Shown: positions 6,880-16,291 of the stretch, in pieces | Layout of the letters: each line of letters starts with the position of its first letter | Numbering within the stretch: the first letter of the stretch is position 1 | Made by a program: the position numbers and the translations under genes | Origin: an uncultured Bacteroidia bacterium | Lineage (GTDB): Bacteria; Bacteroidota; Bacteroidia; Bacteroidales; F082 | Length of the DNA: 49,347 nucleotides | Direction of reading: 5' to 3' | Assembly: GCA_902791165.1 (NCBI GenBank) | Contig: CADAVB010000033.1 | Span: 1 to 49,347 of the forward strand | The notes under the pieces: generated by a model | Told to the model about the DNA's origin: nothing | What the model saw: only the letters and a program-made list of their open reading frames with translations | The model's database searches: none

Positions 6880-9714
6880 TTAATTATCCCGATAGTCTTT
6901 TTTCTTCGAGAGCTTCAAGTCCTTCAGAGCCTGAGCCTTCACGTTGATGGTGAAGTTCCAGCTTTTGTAGCTACCGATGGGAATCCAGTTGAAGCGCATT
7001 TCCCAGCAGTGCAGGTCGCGATAAACGCTCAAATTGGTATAGGAAAGGCCGTGGTTGGTGAAGTCCCAGCCGGTGGAGAAGGTAAATTTCCACTTGGGCG
7101 TGAGGCTGATGTCGCCGTTGAGGTTGAGCGTTTGCACGACGCGGTTGGTGGGCATTCCAATGGCGGCAGCGTATAGGATGTTGGTGGTGTAGGTGAAGTT
7201 ATAGCTCAGCGTGAGCGACCACGGCGTGGTCCAGTCCACGTAAGCGTTGGGGTTGCCCATGATGTCGCTCAGTTCGTCTTCGGTGATGTTCATCGACTGC
7301 TGGGCGCGGTTTTGGATGTCGTCTTGGAACGATGCCGGATCGTCCTTTTTCTTTCCGCGCAACTTGTCGAGGTCGTTTTGGTTGAACGAGTAGCTCATGC
7401 TGAACTGCCATGAGGAGCTGTTTTTGCGGAAAAGGCGTTTGTTTTCGATGATTTCGAACTTGTTGATGCGGCGGCCAAGCGAGTCGGCGGCGTAGGGGTC
7501 CCAAACGCTGCTGTAGTTGATTTTCAGCTTTTTGAACAAAGTGGTGCGCCCGCTGAGGCCAAGGCTGGAGAACCGCAACGAGTCCTTGGTGATGTCGTAG
7601 TTGCCCGAAATACTGAACGATTCCAGGAGCGTGATTTTCTTCACGCCCGTGATGGTGTCGGATTTCGAGGGCACTTTCATGTCGAGGGTGTTGCCGATGT
7701 TATAGGTAATCAGTCCTTGCTGCATTTGCGAGGGCGTTCCATAGAGCGACGAGCCGAATTTGTTGTAGGTTTGCTCAACGCCGTTGCCGTCGATGTAGGA
7801 GCCGTAAACGCCCCATTTCGGGTCGCCAAAGTTGGGCTTGTAGGTGAAGCCGACCGTGGGCGTGATGACGTGGCGGATGGCGCGAATCGGGCCTTTGGCG
7901 AAGTTCACCATGCCGTAAACCTTGGTGGTGAGGTTGCTCGAAAGGTTGAAGTCCACGAGGTTGCGGAAGCCGTGTAAGGTGTCGGTTTGCAGATGGCCAG
8001 TCGAATCGGTGTCGGCAATCCATTGTTTTTCAACGTGTTTGAAATACATGTAGTCGCTGAAATTGGCCGAATTGGTCCAAGTGAAATGCTTGAACAGCTT
8101 GATGGGAAGATTGATGGGCATGTTGTGTTTCACGCCCATTTGCGCGTGGTTGCGCATCACGTTATTGGCCCAGAGGCCGAAGTTGTCGGTGAAGCCGTTG
8201 AACAGCACCGTGTCGATGTCGTTCACATAGATTTTGCCGTTCATCGTGTAGCTCGCGTTCAGTTCTTGGTACCAGCGTTTCTTGCCTACCTTGCCGACTT
8301 TTTTCAAAGGATAGAAACGGTTCACGGTGAGGGTCATCTCGGGCAGCGAGGCGGTCACCTGCCGTGTCAGTGTGTTTTGGCTATGGCTGGCGTTAAGGGT
8401 GAGATAGACCTTGCCGCCGAAGTTGGTCTGGTAGCTGATGCTCGACTGGAAAGTGTTGCTCAACTGGTCGTTGACGGTGGTGGCGTTGTATTTGTTGAAG
8501 TTGGAACTCACGATATTGACATTGGCCGAAAAACTGCGGCGCGGATGTGCCTTTTGGTCTTGCTTGTGGGTCCACTGAATCTTGAAGTCGGTGCTTTCTT
8601 GATAGTCGGCGGCGCCTTTCGTCCCGATTTTGTTCACGGCGAAGCCCAAGGCCAATGAGCCATTGAATCGGTAGCGCTGGTTGTAGCGGAAAGTCGGCTT
8701 GATGCCCCACGATCCGCGTGTGTAGATGTCGCCCAAAATCTGGAAATCATAGTTGTCGTTGATGGCCCAGTAGTAGCCGCCGTTTTCGAGATAGAAGCCT
8801 CGGTTGGCCGACTCGCCGTAGGTGGGGATGATGAGGCCTGTTTTTCGTCCTTTTGAGTTGGGAATCAGTGCGAAGGGCAGCGCGAGCGGCAGCGGCACAT
8901 CGGCAATGGTCATGTAAATTGGGCCAGTAACGATTTTGTCGTCGGGGATGACCTTGGCCTTTGAGAAACGGAACAGATAGTGCGGATGGTCTTTGAGGTC
9001 GCAGGTGGTGAAGCCGCCCGACTTGATGTTGATGGAGTTGTCGTCCATGCGCTTCACGCGCTCGCCGTGTAGGTAACCGCCGCTTTCCTCGGTCCAAACC
9101 TTGGTGATGACACCTTTCTTCGACTTGAAGTTGTAAAGCATTTCAGCCGCCTCAAAGGTGGTTTCGCCCTGGGTGAACACAGGCCGGCCTTGCGGTTTGC
9201 CTAACGAATCAGCGACGCCGAAGGCGCGGCAAGTGCTGGTTTCAAGGTCGAATTCGAGGCAGGCCGCCGTTAGCGTGATGTCGTCGTATTTGGCCTCGGC
9301 GTTGCCGTAATAGTAGATTTTCTTGCGGTTCATGTCGCGCCAAACCGAGTCGGAGGCCGAACAAACCACTTTCGTGTCGATGGCCGACTCCGATCGTTTC
9401 GGGGTAAAGCGTTGTGTCCGAATGGGTTTCGTCGTATCAACGGCTAGAGTGTCGTGCGGAGCGGAAATACTATCCATTCCAATGATGGAATCAAGAGCGG
9501 GAAGGCTGTCGGCCACGGCAATCGAATCCATCGGGATAAGAATCGTGTCCGTGATGCGCGGCTTCTCAATCAATACGGAATCGACCTCAAAATCGTGCGT
9601 ATGTTTTTCAATATGAGCGGTTTGTTTGCATCCATAGAACAAAACAACGAACACCGACAGCAGGCAAAATGCCGCCGTAGGAAAATATTTTCTATGGTTT
9701 GTGCGTTCTGTCAA
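6880..9714 (-). CDS. lptD: LPS-assembly outer membrane protein LptD
   Basis: 944 residues. An N-terminal membrane-export segment (about 11-29, FCLLSVFVVLFYGC, possibly an atypical lipobox at Cys30) and a Ser/Asp-rich low-complexity spacer (about 40-105) are followed by an OstA/LptA-like beta-jellyroll (about 120-260: MNRKKIYYYGNAEAKYDDI, ACLEFDLET, GYLHGERVKRM). A large barrel with many aromatic strands runs to the C-terminus (FNFTINVKAQALKDLKLSKK). LptD places lipopolysaccharide in the outer leaflet. The divergent N-acetylmuramoyl-alanine amidase next door is the usual neighbour in Bacteroidetes. LPS transport is also represented here by the permease at 48084-49347 and WaaA. Confidence 0.88.
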   Translation of the reverse strand: MTERTNHRKYFPTAAFCLLSVFVVLFYGCKQTAHIEKHTHDFEVDSVLIEKPRITDTILIPMDSIAVADSLPALDSIIGMDSISAPHDTLAVDTTKPIRTQRFTPKRSESAIDTKVVCSASDSVWRDMNRKKIYYYGNAEAKYDDITLTAACLEFDLETSTCRAFGVADSLGKPQGRPVFTQGETTFEAAEMLYNFKSKKGVITKVWTEESGGYLHGERVKRMDDNSINIKSGGFTTCDLKDHPHYLFRFSKAKVIPDDKIVTGPIYMTIADVPLPLALPFALIPNSKGRKTGLIIPTYGESANRGFYLENGGYYWAINDNYDFQILGDIYTRGSWGIKPTFRYNQRYRFNGSLALGFAVNKIGTKGAADYQESTDFKIQWTHKQDQKAHPRRSFSANVNIVSSNFNKYNATTVNDQLSNTFQSSISYQTNFGGKVYLTLNASHSQNTLTRQVTASLPEMTLTVNRFYPLKKVGKVGKKRWYQELNASYTMNGKIYVNDIDTVLFNGFTDNFGLWANNVMRNHAQMGVKHNMPINLPIKLFKHFTWTNSANFSDYMYFKHVEKQWIADTDSTGHLQTDTLHGFRNLVDFNLSSNLTTKVYGMVNFAKGPIRAIRHVITPTVGFTYKPNFGDPKWGVYGSYIDGNGVEQTYNKFGSSLYGTPSQMQQGLITYNIGNTLDMKVPSKSDTITGVKKITLLESFSISGNYDITKDSLRFSSLGLSGRTTLFKKLKINYSSVWDPYAADSLGRRINKFEIIENKRLFRKNSSSWQFSMSYSFNQNDLDKLRGKKKDDPASFQDDIQNRAQQSMNITEDELSDIMGNPNAYVDWTTPWSLTLSYNFTYTTNILYAAAIGMPTNRVVQTLNLNGDISLTPKWKFTFSTGWDFTNHGLSYTNLSVYRDLHCWEMRFNWIPIGSYKSWNFTINVKAQALKDLKLSKKKDYRDN

Positions 9715-9726
9715 GGCGAAAACGAT

Positions 9727-9734
9727 TACTTTTG
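9727..9734 (+). promoter_or_regulatory. -7 box of the amidase gene
   Basis: TACTTTTG matches TAnnTTTG, 55 nt before the ATG at 9790. It faces the lptD promoter box at 9752-9759, so the two transcription starts would nearly coincide. Confidence 0.55.
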
Positions 9735-9751
9735 TTGGTCGAAATCCGCTG

Positions 9752-9759
9752 CAAAGATA
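9752..9759 (-). promoter_or_regulatory. -7 box of lptD
   Basis: TATCTTTGC on the minus strand, 37 nt from the lptD ATG (9714), matching TAnnTTTG exactly. Confidence 0.65.
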
Positions 9760-9789
9760 GTTTTTCTTTGCGCATTAAACGAACTCAAT

Positions 9790-10908
9790 ATGATAGAACG
9801 CAAGATTTTCCGATTTGGTGCATTGGCGCTGCTATTTCTGCTGCCTCTGCTTTCTTTGGCCCAAAAGGGCGAAAAGATACAGACCATCGTCATCGACGCA
9901 GGTCATGGCGGAAAAGACACCGGAGCCTTGGGTACCGTCACCACCGAGAAGGCTGTCAATCTGGCCGTGGCCAAAAAATTGGGTGCCTACATCGAAGAGA
10001 ACCTGCCCGACGTGAAAGTGGTCTATACGCGCAAGACCGACAAGTTCGTTGAACTGAGCGAGCGCGCCGCAATCGCCAACCGCAACAACGCCGACGTGTT
10101 CATCTCCATCCACTGCAACTCCACCGAAGGCACCACCACGGCCCGAGGCGCGGAAACCTTCGTGATGGGTGAGTCGAAAAACGAGAAGAACCTCGCCGTA
10201 GCTAAAAAGGAAAACGCGGCCATCTTGCTCGAAGACAACACCGACGCATACGACAACTTCGACCCCAACAGCACCGAAGCATACATCCTCTTCTCGCTCA
10301 CGCAAAGCCTCTACCAAAGCCAAAGCCTCAACATCGCCGACAAGGTGCAGAAGCAATTCTCCACCAAGGCAGGTCGACATGATAGGGGAGTGCAACAGGC
10401 TGGTTTTCTGGTGCTTTGGAAAACATCCATGCCGAGTATCTTGGTCGAGTTGGGCTTCATCAACAACGCGAAGGAGGAGCAGTTCCTCGCCTCCGAGAAA
10501 GGTCAGACGCAGATGGCCTTGGCGCTCTATCGCGCCTTCGAGGAATACAAGCGCGAGTTTGAGTCGGAAAACCATACCGCCCCGAAACCAGCCGAAAAAC
10601 CTGTCGCCAACAACGACACAAAGCCCGCCCAAAGCGGCAACAAGGACACCTATTTCACGGTGCAGTTCTCGTCGTTGGACAAAAAACTCTCCACCACCGA
10701 CAAGGCCTTCAAGGGCGTGAAGGAAGTGGAAGTGTATCATTACAACGGTGCCTATCGCTACACCTCAGGTCGTTTCCAAACCAAAGCCGACGCCATAGCG
10801 CGGCAAAACGAGGTGCGCAACTTGGGCTTCAAGGATGCCTTCGTCATCGCCTTCATCAACGGCGAGCGCGGCACGCTCAAGCAGGCCGAGGAGGCGCTGA
10901 GGAAATGA
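9790..10908 (+). CDS. N-acetylmuramoyl-L-alanine amidase with SPOR domain
   Basis: 372 residues. Signal peptide (about 1-24, SLAQ). Amidase_3 zinc hydrolase domain (about 30-245) with the three expected ligands His39 (DAGHGGKDTG), Glu53 (TEKAVN) and His108 (SIHCNS), plus the catalytic Glu in LVELGFINN. A proline-rich linker and a C-terminal SPOR domain (about 290-372, YFTVQFSSL...FVIAFINGER) would bind denuded glycan at the septum. It cleaves peptide stems from peptidoglycan during daughter-cell separation. I chose the ATG at 9790 because it starts the signal peptide; longer frames overlap lptD. It is divergent from lptD. Confidence 0.92.
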   Translation: MIERKIFRFGALALLFLLPLLSLAQKGEKIQTIVIDAGHGGKDTGALGTVTTEKAVNLAVAKKLGAYIEENLPDVKVVYTRKTDKFVELSERAAIANRNNADVFISIHCNSTEGTTTARGAETFVMGESKNEKNLAVAKKENAAILLEDNTDAYDNFDPNSTEAYILFSLTQSLYQSQSLNIADKVQKQFSTKAGRHDRGVQQAGFLVLWKTSMPSILVELGFINNAKEEQFLASEKGQTQMALALYRAFEEYKREFESENHTAPKPAEKPVANNDTKPAQSGNKDTYFTVQFSSLDKKLSTTDKAFKGVKEVEVYHYNGAYRYTSGRFQTKADAIARQNEVRNLGFKDAFVIAFINGERGTLKQAEEALRK

Positions 10909-10912
10909 TATG

Positions 10913-10986
10913 TGTAGGGCTGTCGTACCACGGCAGCCGCATATCGCAATTACATTATGCGGCAGCCACGATGTGACAGCCCTACA
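10913..10986. repeat. Nested palindromic repeat after the amidase gene
   Basis: Outer arms TGTAGGGCTGTC/GACAGCCCTACA (perfect 12 bp) enclose an inner hairpin GCCGCATA/TATGCGGC. It fills the gap between two convergent stops (10908 and 10993), where it may also act as a terminator. It is related to the copy at 40968-41020. Confidence 0.85.
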
Positions 10987-10992
10987 AATCCA

Positions 10993-12054
10993 TTACCAAA
11001 CCGGAAAACCAATCATTTTGTCGTTGCTGCCGGCCACGAGGCCGAAGCCGTTTTGCACGTTGGAATATACGCCGACAGGTTCGCTGTAATATTGCGAGTA
11101 GCTGTTGCCCGAGGTGATGGTAGTGTAGTAATTGTATGCCCCTTCGGTCAAATGCCGCAACTTGATTTCAACGTAGGCATTGATGCTGTCGTTGGCATTG
11201 AAAAGCGTATGGGTGACCATCGGGATCTCCATGCGGTAGGTGCCGCCGTCGAAAGTGGCATCGTTGAAGGTGCTTTTGGCGCGGTTGCTCAGGCCGACAT
11301 TAATGCCGAACTGGTCTTCCAACTGCGCCGTCGAGGTGCCGATGATGGGGTCGTTGAAATAGACTTGGTCCAACTCGGCAGGCTGTTCATGGTGTTCGCG
11401 TCCATCGGGGAAGGTCCAGTCGCCTTCAGTGCGCATCGATGCTTCAAGGCAATAAAGATCCAACACGCCTGGATTGGGGTCGGTGATTTCTATCGTGACC
11501 GTGAGGTGCTTGCGGTAATGGGTGAGCCAAACGATGATGGTGGAATCGGCGTCGGGCACGGGGATGTGATACCCGCTTGCGCTCGTGGTGTCCCATTTCG
11601 TGACGCGAGCATCCATAAAACCGCCCAATGGCGCGTTGGGCAAAGGTTCCGAACAGCCTTCTATCTCGTCAAATCCAGGTGCCGTCACGCTGATTTTGAC
11701 CACATCGCCGATCTGCGGCACATAGTCGTGCGTGAAGTAATAGTTGATAGTGAACACGGGAGGATTCAAATAGTTATAATAGGTTGTGTCGGCGTTCAGC
11801 TGCATCTCGCCCTTGCTTTCGCCGTTCACTGAAAGGAAGGCCTGTGTGCCTTCGGGCATGGTGTAGTCGGTGATGGTGTCGAAAACGAAGTCGCTTTTGT
11901 AAACGACAGCCTTGACGGGTTCGCCAGGAACGGCGATGCAATTGACGACCAACTTGGGTTCAACATATTCGCCGTTGAATTTCAAGGGTTTTGTGCAGGC
12001 AGAAAGAAGTGTTATGACCGTGAGGGTTACTAAGGTTAAAAGGTTGGTTTTCAT
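10993..12054 (-). CDS. DUF4249 family lipoprotein
   Basis: 353 residues. Lipoprotein signal with lipobox LLSAC (Cys about residue 20), then an all-beta body with the DUF4249 hallmarks: an N-terminal PKLVVNCIAVPGEPVKAVVYKS strand segment and a final GFGLVAGSNDKMIGF-like motif. In Bacteroidetes these lipoproteins are encoded next to SusC-like or CarboxypepD_reg TonB receptors, as here (receptor gene 93 nt upstream), and probably act as surface lids or partners. I placed the start at 12054 because it begins the signal peptide; an upstream in-frame ATG at 12099 lies inside repeat-rich leader sequence. The ligand is unknown. Confidence 0.85.
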   Translation of the reverse strand: MKTNLLTLVTLTVITLLSACTKPLKFNGEYVEPKLVVNCIAVPGEPVKAVVYKSDFVFDTITDYTMPEGTQAFLSVNGESKGEMQLNADTTYYNYLNPPVFTINYYFTHDYVPQIGDVVKISVTAPGFDEIEGCSEPLPNAPLGGFMDARVTKWDTTSASGYHIPVPDADSTIIVWLTHYRKHLTVTIEITDPNPGVLDLYCLEASMRTEGDWTFPDGREHHEQPAELDQVYFNDPIIGTSTAQLEDQFGINVGLSNRAKSTFNDATFDGGTYRMEIPMVTHTLFNANDSINAYVEIKLRHLTEGAYNYYTTITSGNSYSQYYSEPVGVYSNVQNGFGLVAGSNDKMIGFPVW

Positions 12055-12073
12055 TGTTGTATTGTGTTTTTTT

Positions 12074-12142
12074 TGACCCAGACAATTGACCCAGACCATG
12101 ACCCTATGGAATGGTCTGGGTCAGGGTCATCGGTCAGGGTCA
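12074..12142. repeat. TGAC-word palindromic repeat between receptor and lipoprotein genes
   Basis: Built of TGACCC words spaced 12-13 nt on the left and GGGTCA words on the right, with a perfect 12-bp hairpin GACCCAGACCAT/ATGGTCTGGGTC (12088-12099 and 12111-12122). It ends 5 nt from the receptor stop (12148). Confidence 0.8.
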
Positions 12143-12147
12143 CGAAT

Positions 12148-14568
12148 TTAGAATTTAAAACTATAACTCACTGAAGGAATAATCGGGAAGATGCTGACTT
12201 GTTGCAACTGCGTTTGGCCTGTGTTTTGGTCAATGCCACGAATGACGATAAAGGGGTTCTGACGGTTGTAAACATTGTAGATGCTGATGTTCCACACGCG
12301 CTCGCCGTGTTTCTTCTGCTTGCGGAAGTTCATGCCGAGGTCGAGGCGATGATAAACGGGCATCCTGAAATTGTTGCGCTCAACATGGCCGATGATTGGT
12401 GTGCCGACAACGCTTCCGCCGTATTGTGAATAATAGGTAATAGGAATGCCCGGATAGGCTTGTGTGGGCAAGGTGCCGCAATTGCCGCTGCTAATCACCC
12501 ATGAGCCAGACAAATCGAAGCGGTCGTTGAACTTGTGCTGCACGGTGATGCTGAGGTCATGGCGACGGTCGTATTTGGCCGGAAAAGGCTTGCCGCTGTT
12601 GATTTCCATGCCCTCGCGGTCGAACTGCCGCATGGAACGCGCCCAAGTGTAGCCTAACCAGCCCGTGGTCTTTCCGAAAGAGCGTTGCACAAGCAGCTCT
12701 ATGCCGTAGGCCCAGCCTCTGCCGAGGTTCACCTTGTCCTCCCAGCCTTGACTCGTGCCGAAGAACGAGGTGCCGTCCTTGTACTCTAACACGTTGTCCA
12801 TCAGCTTGTAATAGCCTTCAAGCGAGATGTCGAACAGGTTGGGCACTTCGTAGAAGCCGCCGAGCGAGAACTGGTGGCCTTTCTCTGGCGCGATGCGGGC
12901 TGTGACAGGTACCCAAAGGTCGGTGGGCATGGTGATGTTGCTATTGGAAAGCAGGTGGATGTATTGCGTCATATAGGCATAACCCGCCTTGAGCGAGAAA
13001 TGCGGCGCAATCATCGTGCTCATGCTGAAACGGGGTTGCAACGAGTGGTAGAAGTTGCCCTGCACCGCGAAGGCCGAGTAGTGCAGCCCGACGTTCATCT
13101 TGACGGCCTCGCCCAGCGCGAAGTTGTCCTCAACGTAGAGCATGGCCTCATGGGCGTTTACGTCGCCCGAGTTGGCCACGGTGTCCATGTTGGACTCCGC
13201 TTCGGTGAAGTTGATCTTCATCGACTGTACTTCGGGACGGAAGAAATGGTAGGTGTAGCCGCCGCCGAAGCGGATGTCATGCCTCGGGTTGGGTGTGTAG
13301 TGGAAGTCGGTGCGCGCCGTGAGGTCGTGGATGCCGGAACGGAAACTCATGGCCATCTCGTCGGTCGAGGTGAAATGCGTCGGCTTGAACTCCTCGTAGG
13401 TATAGTTTTGGCTCATGCCGAGGTCGTGGCGGTATTGCGTGTAGCTCGCCGAAGCGTCCATGAAAAGCCGTGGCGAAATGATGTGGTTCCAGCGGAGCGC
13501 GCCCACTTTGTTGCCCCATTTCCAGTTCATGCCGAGCTTCTCGTGGTCGGCGAAGAGGTCCTCGTGTTGGTAGTCCCACTTCACGTTGGCGTAAATCTTG
13601 TCGTCGCCGCTGTACCAACTCAGAAACAGGCGGTCTTTGTCGGAGATTTTCCAGTTGAGCTTGGCGTTGAGGTCGTAGAAATAATAGCCCACCGAGAACT
13701 TTTCCACGTCGGGTTCGGCGATTTTTGCGATGAGGCCGTAGAGGTTGGTGAGCGCGTCGGAATAGGTGCGGCGTAGCGACAGGTTGAACGAGAGCTTGTC
13801 CTTCACAATCGGGCCTTCAAGGTTGAGTTTGCTGGAAATCAGGCCGATGCTGAAGTTGCCGTGGTAATGCTGCATATCTCCGTCTTTCATGCGCACATCG
13901 ACGACCGACGAGATGCGGCCGCCGTAGCGAGCCGGAAAGCCGCCTTTGTACAAGGTGACGTTTTTCAGCGCGTCGGGGTTGAAGACCGAGAAGAAGCCGA
14001 ACATGTGATTGACATTGTAGAGCGGCACGCCGTCCATGAGAAGCAGGTTCTCGTCGGGGCCGCCGCCGCGCACATAGAGTCCGGCCGAACCTTCCGAGCC
14101 GTTCTGCACGCCAGGCAGCAACTGTATGGCTTTCAGCACGTCGGCCTCGCCCATCAAGGTCGGAATCGTCTTGATTTGCTGGACGGGCAGCTCGATGACG
14201 CTCATTTGCGGGTTGTTGGCGCCCACCGTGGCGCGGTTGGCCTCCACCGTGACTTCCTGCAATTGCAGGTTGGTGTTCAGCCCCACATTAATCAAGGTGT
14301 CGGAAAGCAGTTGAAAGCGTTGGTTTTCAGTGTTGTAGCCTACAAAAGAGAATTGCAGGTCGATGGTGCCTTCGTCCAAGGTCAGGGAATAGTAGCCGTA
14401 GTTGTTGGTGGCGCAGCCGTGGCCCGAGTTGCGGTCGTAAACCGTCGCCCCGATGAGCGTTTCGCGGCTCGCGGCATCCGTCACATACCCGCTGATGCTG
14501 TGCTTCTTTTGTGCCGTTGCCGAAAGCGAAAGCAGCAGAAAGAGAAGGAAATAGAAGGTTTTGCGCAT
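12148..14568 (-). CDS. TonB-dependent receptor with carboxypeptidase-regulatory-like N-domain
   Basis: 806 residues. Signal peptide (1-20, LSATAQ); CarboxypepD_reg-like domain (about 23-105, ISGYVTDAASRETLIGATV); plug domain (about 120-235) with the family motifs LKAIQLLPGV, GLYVRGGGPDENLLLMDGVPLYN and GGFPARYGGRISSVVDVRMKDG; then a 22-strand-type barrel ending in Phe (VSYSFKF). It imports an unidentified ligand across the outer membrane using TonB energy. The downstream DUF4249 gene is the usual partner. I used the ATG at 14568 because it starts a clean signal peptide, instead of the longer frame starting at 14655. Confidence 0.92.
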   Translation of the reverse strand: MRKTFYFLLFLLLSLSATAQKKHSISGYVTDAASRETLIGATVYDRNSGHGCATNNYGYYSLTLDEGTIDLQFSFVGYNTENQRFQLLSDTLINVGLNTNLQLQEVTVEANRATVGANNPQMSVIELPVQQIKTIPTLMGEADVLKAIQLLPGVQNGSEGSAGLYVRGGGPDENLLLMDGVPLYNVNHMFGFFSVFNPDALKNVTLYKGGFPARYGGRISSVVDVRMKDGDMQHYHGNFSIGLISSKLNLEGPIVKDKLSFNLSLRRTYSDALTNLYGLIAKIAEPDVEKFSVGYYFYDLNAKLNWKISDKDRLFLSWYSGDDKIYANVKWDYQHEDLFADHEKLGMNWKWGNKVGALRWNHIISPRLFMDASASYTQYRHDLGMSQNYTYEEFKPTHFTSTDEMAMSFRSGIHDLTARTDFHYTPNPRHDIRFGGGYTYHFFRPEVQSMKINFTEAESNMDTVANSGDVNAHEAMLYVEDNFALGEAVKMNVGLHYSAFAVQGNFYHSLQPRFSMSTMIAPHFSLKAGYAYMTQYIHLLSNSNITMPTDLWVPVTARIAPEKGHQFSLGGFYEVPNLFDISLEGYYKLMDNVLEYKDGTSFFGTSQGWEDKVNLGRGWAYGIELLVQRSFGKTTGWLGYTWARSMRQFDREGMEINSGKPFPAKYDRRHDLSITVQHKFNDRFDLSGSWVISSGNCGTLPTQAYPGIPITYYSQYGGSVVGTPIIGHVERNNFRMPVYHRLDLGMNFRKQKKHGERVWNISIYNVYNRQNPFIVIRGIDQNTGQTQLQQVSIFPIIPSVSYSFKF

Positions 14569-14701
14569 GTTTTGCCCGTTTTGTAAAACAGCAATATAAA
14601 CGCTGAAAGAGCTTTTTAATTGTCTGAAACGGGGAAAACCGTATCGACATCCCAAAAAAGGTATGGGCTGAGGCCGTGCAGCTTGTCCGCGTTTTCCATG
14701 T

Positions 14702-15949
14702 TTATTCCACCACTACCAAATAATAATTCTTCTTGCCCTTCTGCACGAGGATATATTTCCCGTCGATGAGGTCGGCGGAGGTCATCACCTTGTCCACAGT
14801 GACCTTTTCCTTATTGACGCTCACGCCGTTGGCCTGCGTCATCTTGCGAGCCTCGGCCTTGGAAGGGAAGATGTGCGTGCTGAGGGCCATGAAATCCACG
14901 ATAGGGATGCCAGCTTCGAGGTCGGTGCGGGCGATGCGCTCTTGCGGCACGCCGTCGAAAATGTCGAGGAAGGTTTCCTCGTCGAGTTTCTCCAAACCTT
15001 CCTTGGTCGATTTGCCAAAGAGGATGTTGCTGGCTTCGATGGCGGTATCCAAAGCCTCTTGCGAGTGCACCATGACGGTGACTTCCTCAGCCAAACGCTT
15101 TTGCAACACACGCAAGCCCGGGTCTTTCTTGTGCTCCTCAACGAGCGCATCGATGACGTCTTTTTCCAGCGAAGTGAAAATCTTGATGTATTTCTCCGCG
15201 TCGTCGTCGCTGACGTTGAGCCAGAACTGGTAGAACTTGTAGGGCGTGGTGCGCTTCGGGTCGAGCCAGATGTTGCCGCTTTCGGTCTTGCCGAACTTCT
15301 TGCCGTCGGCCTTGGTGATGAGCGGGCAGGTGAGGGCGAAGGCTTCGTTCTCGAATCCCAACGTTCTGCGAATCAGCTCCGTGCCCGTGGTGATGTTGCC
15401 CCATTGGTCGTTGCCGCCGAGTTGGAGTTTGCAGTTCTTGTGCTGATATAAATAGAGAAAGTCGTAGCCTTGCAGGAGCTGGTAGGTGAACTCGGTGAAG
15501 CTCAAGCCGTCGCGGGCGGTGCCGTTGAGGCGTTGTTGCACACTGTCCTTGGCCATCATGTAGTTCACGGTGATGTGCTTGCCCACCTCGCGGGCGAAGT
15601 CGAGGAAGGTGAAGTCCTTCATCCAGTCGTAGTTGTTCACCATTTCGGCGGCGTTGGCTTCCTTCGCGTCGAAGTCGAGGAACTTGGCCACTTGCTTCTT
15701 GATACACTCTTGGTTGTGGCGCAAAGCCTCTTCGTTCAGCAAGTTACGCTCTTGGCTCTTGCCCGATGGGTCGCCGATCATGCCCGTGGCACCGCCGACA
15801 AGGATGATGGGTTTGTGGCCGCAGCGTTGCAGATGGCGAAGCATCATGATGCCGCAGAGGTGTCCGATATGCAGTGAGTCGGCGGTCGGGTCGGTGCCCA
15901 AGTAAGCCGTCACCATTTCTTTCTGGAGGAGTTCTTCCGTTCCTGGCAT
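14702..15949 (-). CDS. tyrS: Tyrosyl-tRNA synthetase
   Basis: 415 residues from the ATG at 15949. Class I synthetase core with HIGH (27-30), [14 protein letters not shown], tyrosine-pocket motifs ([26 protein letters not shown]), a KMSKS-equivalent KFGKT, and a C-terminal S4-like RNA-binding domain ([21 protein letters not shown]). It charges tRNA-Tyr in the cytoplasm. The start is decided by the promoter: the only longer in-frame start, a TTG at 15979, is the last three bases of a perfect -7 box, so the mRNA begins downstream of it. That leaves the protein about 15-20 residues shorter at the N-terminus than Bacteroides TyrS, missing the first helix. Everything else looks intact. Confidence 0.95.
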   Translation of the reverse strand: MPGTEELLQKEMVTAYLGTDPTADSLHIGHLCGIMMLRHLQRCGHKPIILVGGATGMIGDPSGKSQERNLLNEEALRHNQECIKKQVAKFLDFDAKEANAAEMVNNYDWMKDFTFLDFAREVGKHITVNYMMAKDSVQQRLNGTARDGLSFTEFTYQLLQGYDFLYLYQHKNCKLQLGGNDQWGNITTGTELIRRTLGFENEAFALTCPLITKADGKKFGKTESGNIWLDPKRTTPYKFYQFWLNVSDDDAEKYIKIFTSLEKDVIDALVEEHKKDPGLRVLQKRLAEEVTVMVHSQEALDTAIEASNILFGKSTKEGLEKLDEETFLDIFDGVPQERIARTDLEAGIPIVDFMALSTHIFPSKAEARKMTQANGVSVNKEKVTVDKVMTSADLIDGKYILVQKGKKNYYLVVVE

Positions 15950-15976
15950 GATTTGTTTTACTTCAGTTTTGAGGTG

Positions 15977-15984
15977 CAAAAATA
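15977..15984 (-). promoter_or_regulatory. -7 box of tyrS, overlapping a false start codon
   Basis: TATTTTTGC on the minus strand. Transcription should begin about 15970, giving a leader of about 20 nt before the ATG at 15949 and excluding the TTG at 15977-15979. Confidence 0.75.
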
Positions 15985-16042
15985 CGAAGAATTGAAGATA
16001 CTTGACGGGTTTTAAGCATAAAAATCTGAAATGAAAGCTTTG

Positions 16043-16291
16043 TTATCCTTCCATCGCTTCCCGGATGCCTTTGCAAAGCTGGTCGGGACAAGAGGTGTTC
16101 TTGAAGCCGCAGCGGATGCCTTCGAGGCGTTGCAGCACGTCTTCGACTTTCATGCCTTCCACTAACGCGCTCACGCCCTGTGTGTTACCGTTGCAGCCGC
16201 CGTAAAACTGCACATTTTTTACGATGCCGTCCTCAATCTCAAACTCGATGGCTTGACTACAGGTGCCTTGGGTTCGGTAGGTGTATTTCAT
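16043..16291 (-). CDS. TSCPD domain-containing protein
   Basis: 82 residues. Matches the small TIGR03905-type TSCPD proteins: MKYTYRTQGTCSQAIEFEI at the start, YGGCNGNTQGVSALVEG in the middle and the name-giving TSCPDQL near the end. Five cysteines (about residues 11, 33, 62, 69, 74) are arranged as in the C-terminal domain of class II ribonucleotide reductases and may bind metal. The biochemical role is unknown. Its ATG overlaps the TGA of the upstream osmC-like gene by one base (TGATG), indicating translational coupling. Confidence 0.85.
   Translation of the reverse strand: MKYTYRTQGTCSQAIEFEIEDGIVKNVQFYGGCNGNTQGVSALVEGMKVEDVLQRLEGIRCGFKNTSCPDQLCKGIREAMEG

Noticed and set aside
9454-9789. 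Upstream extension of the amidase coding region
   Set aside because: Overlaps lptD on the other strand and precedes the signal peptide that begins at 9790; the promoter box at 9727 also lies inside it.
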